From assembly GCA_002780065.1 (NCBI GenBank), contig PEWQ01000174.1:1-10282 (forward strand): a stretch of DNA of 10,282 nucleotides, in the 5' to 3' direction. Position numbers and translations under genes: made by a program. A model generated the notes under the pieces. That model ran no database searches. It was given only the letters and a program-made list of their open reading frames with translations, and had not been told where the DNA came from. Shown here piece after piece: positions 6,786-10,282 of the stretch. Positions within the stretch are counted from its first letter, which is position 1, and each line of letters begins with the position of its first letter. Source of the DNA: Candidatus Hydrogenedentes bacterium CG07_land_8_20_14_0_80_42_17. Its GTDB lineage: Bacteria; UBA8481.

Positions 6786-8114
6786 ATGAATAAGACAATT
6801 CTGATTAAAAATGGGCGTGTCGTCACAGGCACAGGCAAAGTATTTGAAAACGGAGCGGTGCTCATCGAAGGCACGAAGATAAAAAATGTTTATTCAAAGA
6901 CTCCGGCAATTAAGGCTGACAAAGTTATAGACGCGAAGAACAAAGTCGTAATGCCTGGACTTATCTGTGCTCATCATCATCTATACTCCACGATGGCCCG
7001 CGGAATGTGCCCTCCTGGAGCACCTGCGAAGAATTTCATGGAGGTGCTTCAACGATTATGGTGGAGACTTGATTATTCTTTGAGCCGTGAAGATGTTCTT
7101 CTTTCTGCTCTCGTTCCACTTGTCGAATGTATAAAGAATGGAACAACCACAATCATTGATCATCATGCTTCGCCTTCATGCCGCGACGGTTCGCTCGAAA
7201 TTTTGCGCGGTGCGTGTGAAGATGCCGGAATACGAGCAAGCCTTTGCTACGAGGTTTCGGACAGAAATGTTAAGGGCGGCGGATTATTCGAGAGTGAAAG
7301 ATTTCTTGCTGAGCTTCAGCGCTCGCCATCGGAGCTCGTTACTGGTTTAGTAGGGCTTCATGCTAGTTTTACTGTGTCGGACGATTCCGTAAAACAATGC
7401 GTAAAAATCGCGAATAAATACGGAGTAGGATGCCATATTCATGTTGCAGAGGACAAATCCGACAGAGAGCATTGCATTAAGAAATACAAGGTTCCTGTAG
7501 TAAAGAGACTTCATAAACTCGGATTGCTTGGAAAGAATTCAATACTTGTTCATTGCATCTGGATTGACGACTCCGAGATGGCATTAATTAAAAAATCCGA
7601 CACTATTGTCGTTCACAATCCTGAATCGAATATGAACAATGCGGTTGGAGTTTCGAAAGCATTGAAGATGATGCAGAAGGGAATTCTTGTTGGGCTTGGC
7701 ACTGACGGTATGTCCTCCGATATGCTTTCTCAGATGCGGTGTGCATATTTATTGCACAGACTGGACAATCACGATCCGCGCGTTGCTTTCTGTGAGGCGC
7801 CTCAGATGCTTTTAGAAAACAACCGTGAGATAATAAAGCGAGTTATGGGAATAGATGTTGGAGTTATAGAAAAAGGAAAACCTGCTGATGTCATCGTAGT
7901 TGATTACAATCCTCCAACGCCATTCGGAGCGGACAATTTCCTTGGGCACTTTATCTTTGGAATGGTCGATGCAACAGTCGACACCACAATAGTAAACGGC
8001 AGAATTCTGATGGAGGGCAAAAAAGTTAAATCGCTTAATGTAGAAAAAATAATGGAGCGATGCCGCGAATCTGCGCCGAAGATGTGGAAAAGGCTCAGAG
8101 AACGTTTTGCGTAA
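6786..8114 (+). CDS. ssnA: SsnA-type aminohydrolase (amidohydrolase superfamily)
   Basis: The 442-residue protein has the length and marker segments of the SsnA aminohydrolases: VMPGLICAHHHLYSTMARG, LWWRLDYSLS, IDHHASP, SNMNNAVG, YNPPTP with ADNFLGH, and a terminal MWKRL. The metal site of a mononuclear amidohydrolase is complete: His63 and His65 (HxH), His219 with Glu222 in HIHVAE, His256, and Asp307 in LGTDG. It should hydrolyse a C-N bond of a ring or amidine substrate in the cytoplasm. In enterobacteria and anaerobes ssnA sits among genes linked to purine or uric acid breakdown (ygfK, hyuA, xdhD), which fits the reductase upstream here. AGGAGG lies five bases before the ATG. The exact substrate is unproven. 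A related deaminase of the same superfamily is the alternative. Confidence 0.85.
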   Translation: MNKTILIKNGRVVTGTGKVFENGAVLIEGTKIKNVYSKTPAIKADKVIDAKNKVVMPGLICAHHHLYSTMARGMCPPGAPAKNFMEVLQRLWWRLDYSLSREDVLLSALVPLVECIKNGTTTIIDHHASPSCRDGSLEILRGACEDAGIRASLCYEVSDRNVKGGGLFESERFLAELQRSPSELVTGLVGLHASFTVSDDSVKQCVKIANKYGVGCHIHVAEDKSDREHCIKKYKVPVVKRLHKLGLLGKNSILVHCIWIDDSEMALIKKSDTIVVHNPESNMNNAVGVSKALKMMQKGILVGLGTDGMSSDMLSQMRCAYLLHRLDNHDPRVAFCEAPQMLLENNREIIKRVMGIDVGVIEKGKPADVIVVDYNPPTPFGADNFLGHFIFGMVDATVDTTIVNGRILMEGKKVKSLNVEKIMERCRESAPKMWKRLRERFA

Positions 8115-8138
8115 AATAATGAAGAAAGTTAATTTTGC

Positions 8139-8170
8139 GAAAGAGCAGGCTGAAACCTGCTCTTTCTTCT
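8139..8170 (+). terminator. Hairpin terminator after ssnA
   Basis: GAAAGAGCAGG (8139-8149) pairs perfectly with CCTGCTCTTTC (8156-8166) around a 6-base loop, followed by TTCT. The 11-bp stem is strong, but the U-run is short, so termination may be partial. It ends only 12 bases before the tyrS start, so it may also act as a leader structure for tyrS. Confidence 0.65.
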
Positions 8171-8178
8171 AAAACATT

Positions 8179-9348
8179 ATGATTGCAAATGCAAAAAAAA
8201 TATTACTGCGCGGTGTTGATGAAGTCATTGGCGACCTCGATTCTAAATTAAAAGAGGGGAGACCTTTGAGAATTAAAGCCGGGTTCGACCCTACTGCGCC
8301 TGATCTGCACTTGGGGCATACTGTACTCTTGCGAAAACTCAGACAGTTTCAGGATCTCGGGCACAAGGTTTTCTTTTTGATCGGAGACTTCACTGCTATG
8401 ATTGGCGACCCGAGCGGACGTAATGAAACTCGGCCTCCGTTAACTCGCGAAGCAGTTCTTGTTAATGCTCAAACTTACAAAGACCAGGTCTTTAAAATTC
8501 TTGATCCTCTGAAAACCGAAGTGGTTTTCAATTCGTCGTGGCTGGAACCTCTTGGAGCCGCAGGAATATTGAAACTGGCAAGTTATCGCACTGTCGCTCG
8601 GATGCTTGAAAGAGATGATTTCAAAGAAAGGTTCAAGAACAATATAGAAATTACTATTACTGAATTTTTGTATCCTCTGCTTCAAGGCTACGATTCTGTT
8701 GCATTGAATGCCGATGTCGAGATTGGAGGTTCGGATCAGCGCTTCAATTTATTGATGGGAAGAAAATTGCAGGAGATAGAGAATCAACCGCCTCAAGTTG
8801 TCGTTATGCTTCCGCTTATTGAAGGGCTTGACGGAGTCAGAAAGATGTCTAAATCTTACGGCAACGCAATTGGAATTCTTGAAAACCCTGACAATATTTT
8901 CGGGAAAATAATGTCTATTCCAGATTCTCTTATATGGAGATATATGATTCTTCTTACATCAATTTCTGAAGACGAAATAGAAGAGATGAAGAACTCGGCG
9001 ATAAATCCTCGAGATGCAAAAGCCAGACTTGCAGCAGAAATTGTTTCAATGTTGCACGACCGCAGTGCGGCGGAAAATGCATCGATTAGATTCGATTCCA
9101 TATTCAAACGTAAAGAAAAGCCCGAGGAAATTTCAGAAATTATTCCTCTTCAAGGCGAGGATCTTCCGTCGTTGCTATTGCGGGCAAAAACAGTTTCATC
9201 GAAGAGCGAAGCGCGGCGTTTGATTGAACAAGGCGGAGTAAGAGTAGAAAATGATAGCGGTTGGACTAAAATTACAGCAACATATTCATTCAAAAGAGGA
9301 GATGTCTTGAAGGTCGGCAAGAAAGGGCAGTTCTTGCGTATTGGGTAA
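8179..9348 (+). CDS. tyrS: Tyrosyl-tRNA synthetase
   Basis: This class I synthetase charges tRNA(Tyr). The 389-residue protein shows [16 protein letters not shown] with the HIGH-type HLGH at 44-47, [14 protein letters not shown] (68-81), the tyrosine-pocket segments [10 protein letters not shown] and GGSDQRFN (Asp185, Gln186), and KMSKS at 222-226. A C-terminal S4 RNA-binding domain (about 335-389) contains [16 protein letters not shown]. It belongs to the longer TyrRS type with HLGH and KMSKS. The start is firm because a stop codon (TAA 8170-8172) lies three codons upstream in frame; the N-terminus is slightly shorter than usual. No Shine-Dalgarno sequence is visible, and a hairpin ends 12 bases before the ATG. 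The biotin ligase gene follows after 15 bases. Confidence 0.96.
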   Translation: MIANAKKILLRGVDEVIGDLDSKLKEGRPLRIKAGFDPTAPDLHLGHTVLLRKLRQFQDLGHKVFFLIGDFTAMIGDPSGRNETRPPLTREAVLVNAQTYKDQVFKILDPLKTEVVFNSSWLEPLGAAGILKLASYRTVARMLERDDFKERFKNNIEITITEFLYPLLQGYDSVALNADVEIGGSDQRFNLLMGRKLQEIENQPPQVVVMLPLIEGLDGVRKMSKSYGNAIGILENPDNIFGKIMSIPDSLIWRYMILLTSISEDEIEEMKNSAINPRDAKARLAAEIVSMLHDRSAAENASIRFDSIFKRKEKPEEISEIIPLQGEDLPSLLLRAKTVSSKSEARRLIEQGGVRVENDSGWTKITATYSFKRGDVLKVGKKGQFLRIG

Positions 9349-9354
9349 GAACTG
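9328..9354 (+). other. Inverted repeat across the tyrS stop, before the biotin ligase start
   Basis: CAGTTCTT (9328-9335) and AAGAACTG (9347-9354) are perfect complements around an 11-base loop, followed by AGTCTTTTA and then the ATG at 9364. The stem covers the tyrS stop codon. It could be a weak terminator, an attenuator, or a structure coupling tyrS and biotin ligase translation. The 8-bp stem is only moderately stable. Confidence 0.45.
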
Positions 9355-9363
9355 AGTCTTTTA

Positions 9364-10071
9364 ATGCTCATAAGCGATTTTGAAATTATTAAGTATGACG
9401 AGCTTGATTCTACGCAGGATGAAGTTTACAGGCTGTGGCGCCAAAATCATAAATCCAAAATTGTGGTACTTGCAAAACATCAAACTGCCGGGCGCGGAAG
9501 AAATAAAAAAGTCTGGGAATCTCCTGAAGGCAGTTTGTATTTTTCTATGCTCCTCCATTCTCATGACCTCGATAATTTTTTTACGGAACAACTTTTTCTT
9601 CCTCTTGTAGTTGGACTATCGCTCCTAGAACTATTAAAAAATATCCGTGTGAATTGTCTGATTAAATGGCCCAATGATATTATTTATGAAGATAAGAAAC
9701 TTGCCGGAGTATTGTGCGAAAAAAAAGATGACGCATATATTGTCGGCGTTGGGATAAATGTAATGACGGCTCCAATTGATTCAGCTATATCTCTTTCTAA
9801 AATTCTTAAAGCGGATATGCCAAAGCTCGATCATCTGCTGACTTCTTTTCTTGAAGTATTTTTAAGAAGATTAAACTGCACCAACAAGTTTGAAATTCAG
9901 AAGGAGTTGAACAGCTTTCTTTACGGTAAGAATGAAAAAGCTTTTTTCGGCAATGAACTCGTCTTCATTCAAGGCATATCTGATGACGGCGGATTAATTA
10001 TTCTCAATGGTGAGAAGTCAGTCACTCTCTACTCCGGAGAAAAAGTGACACTTATCCGCAAGCTATTATGA
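9364..10071 (+). CDS. birA: Biotin–[acetyl-CoA-carboxylase] ligase, without DNA-binding domain
   Basis: This enzyme activates biotin with ATP and attaches it to the carrier lysine of biotin-dependent carboxylases. The 235-residue protein begins at the catalytic domain (DELDSTQDE, 12-20). It shows the biotinyl-AMP loop TAGRGRNKKVW (41-51), SPEGSLYFS, KWPNDI (101-106), KKLAGVLCE with the conserved Lys112, and GVGIN (128-132). A small C-terminal beta domain follows (about 190-235). The N-terminal winged helix of the E. coli repressor-ligase is absent, so it cannot repress biotin genes as BirA does there. It follows tyrS by 15 bases and is probably co-transcribed. The ATG has no clear Shine-Dalgarno sequence and follows a hairpin, so the start is slightly less certain than the identity. 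Confidence 0.93.
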   Translation: MLISDFEIIKYDELDSTQDEVYRLWRQNHKSKIVVLAKHQTAGRGRNKKVWESPEGSLYFSMLLHSHDLDNFFTEQLFLPLVVGLSLLELLKNIRVNCLIKWPNDIIYEDKKLAGVLCEKKDDAYIVGVGINVMTAPIDSAISLSKILKADMPKLDHLLTSFLEVFLRRLNCTNKFEIQKELNSFLYGKNEKAFFGNELVFIQGISDDGGLIILNGEKSVTLYSGEKVTLIRKLL

Positions 10072-10093
10072 AATGCGCGGCGTAAAAGAATTA

Positions 10094-10121
10094 TTGACAA
10101 ATTGCATCAATAGCTTAAATT
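10094..10121 (+). promoter_or_regulatory. Sigma-70-type promoter for the antiporter gene
   Basis: A perfect TTGACA (10094-10099) is followed after 16 bases by TAAATT (10116-10121). Transcription would begin near 10128, about 80 bases before the next start codon. It lies just after birA, where no terminator is visible. Confidence 0.6.
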
Positions 10122-10130
10122 CGTATACGA
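10121..10130. promoter_or_regulatory. Perfect 10-bp palindrome TCGTATACGA at the predicted transcription start
   Basis: The palindrome begins at the last base of the proposed -10 box and covers the expected +1. This is a usual place for a repressor operator. No binding protein can be named. Confidence 0.4.
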
Positions 10131-10133
10131 CAT

Positions 10134-10200
10134 AGGGAAAGAGGTCTCCCTCATAAATGCCAATTGGCTGATGACTTCTATAAAGAAAAAAATTATGAGG
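10134..10200 (+). promoter_or_regulatory. Structured leader with alternative stems around the ribosome binding site
   Basis: CCTCATAA (10149-10156) is an exact complement of TTATGAGG (10193-10200), whose GAGG is the ribosome binding site of the following gene. Two upstream segments can instead capture the same anti-site: AGGGA (10134-10138) pairs with TCCCT (10147-10151), and GAGG (10141-10144) pairs with CCTC (10149-10152). The 10-bp palindrome GCCAATTGGC (10159-10168) lies in the loop. Mutually exclusive pairings of this kind are the hallmark of a translational riboswitch or similar switch. I do not recognise a named class. Confidence 0.5.
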
Positions 10201-10208
10201 TAAACTCT

Positions 10209-10282
10209 ATGTTAGAAATCTATATTACTGCTACTTTATGGCTCGCATTGGCAATACTTGCCACAATATTAGCCAGTCAATT
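10209..10282 (+). CDS. N-terminal fragment of a probable cation:proton antiporter
   Basis: Only 24 codons lie in the window: MLEIYITATLWLALAILATI followed by LASQ. The hydrophobic stretch is a first membrane helix without a cleavage site, and the pattern resembles the start of CPA2-type sodium or potassium/proton antiporters (LWLALAxxATxLAxRxxIS). TGAGGT at 10196-10201 gives a ribosome binding site with eight-base spacing to the ATG, and a good promoter and structured leader precede it. The call rests on one helix, so another multi-pass transporter remains possible. Confidence 0.5.
   Translation, partial: MLEIYITATLWLALAILATILASQ

Noticed and set aside
8115-8178. T-box or other tRNA-sensing leader before tyrS
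   Set aside because: Only 64 bases separate the genes, there is one simple hairpin, and no T-box consensus or specifier loop is visible.
10158-10170. Tiny leader peptide (ATG CCA ATT GGC TGA) before the antiporter gene
   Set aside because: It has no ribosome binding site at proper spacing and only four codons; the bases are better explained by the GCCAATTGGC palindrome.
1-10282. tRNA or rRNA genes, CRISPR arrays, prophage or defence genes
   Set aside because: No cloverleaf-like segment, regularly spaced repeats or matching protein signatures were seen. The only direct repeats are the 10-bp and 21-bp sets already listed.

Overview
The window is about 10.3 kb of moderately AT-rich, gene-dense bacterial DNA. 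It holds housekeeping genes around a small catabolic-looking cluster. The membrane protein–hemA–hemC order with tight overlaps, the glutamate (C5) route to haem, the REP-type transposase tail and an HTH-less biotin ligase fit an anaerobic or facultative bacterium of the wider Chlorobi/Ignavibacteria/Bacteroidota neighbourhood or a related uncultured phylum. This placement is an inference with low confidence. Most genes have clear AGGAGG-like ribosome binding sites, which argues against a typical Bacteroidota.

Layout. (1) 1-137: the 3' end of a Y1/REP-associated transposase gene (+ strand) and its repeat-bearing tail, which runs directly into the hemC stop codon. (2) 138-3160, minus strand: a compact operon, transcribed as CcsA/HemX-like membrane protein, hemA, hemC. 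It has a zero-base junction and then a 4-base ATGA overlap. The usual next genes, hemD and hemB, are not seen because the transposase remnant lies there. (3) 3260-3754, minus strand: a short nitroreductase. (4) 3755-3941: a divergent promoter region. (5) 3942-8114, plus strand: a three-gene operon encoding an 833-residue fused flavin/Fe-S reductase (PreT+PreA architecture, like dihydropyrimidine dehydrogenase), a 106-residue coiled-coil protein with 21-bp repeats, and an SsnA-type aminohydrolase. It ends in a strong hairpin. (6) 8179-10071, plus strand: tyrS and a biotin ligase gene. Both start without a visible Shine-Dalgarno sequence, just downstream of hairpins. (7) 10072-10282: a good promoter, a structured leader whose stem can hide the ribosome binding site, and the first 24 codons of a probable cation:proton antiporter.

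How the genes work together. HemA and HemC make the early tetrapyrrole precursors, with the membrane protein as a likely HemA regulator or haem-handling partner. The reductase plus SsnA resembles reductive catabolism of purine or pyrimidine rings: the reductase would feed electrons from NAD(P)H through FAD, Fe-S clusters and FMN to a ring substrate, and the aminohydrolase would cut a C-N bond. The substrate cannot be settled from sequence. A key substrate-binding Asn of dihydropyrimidine dehydrogenase appears to be Ser here, and no dihydropyrimidinase gene is next to it, so plain uracil reduction is not assured. The points most worth following are this operon, the antiporter leader, and the mobile-element junction at the end of hemC.
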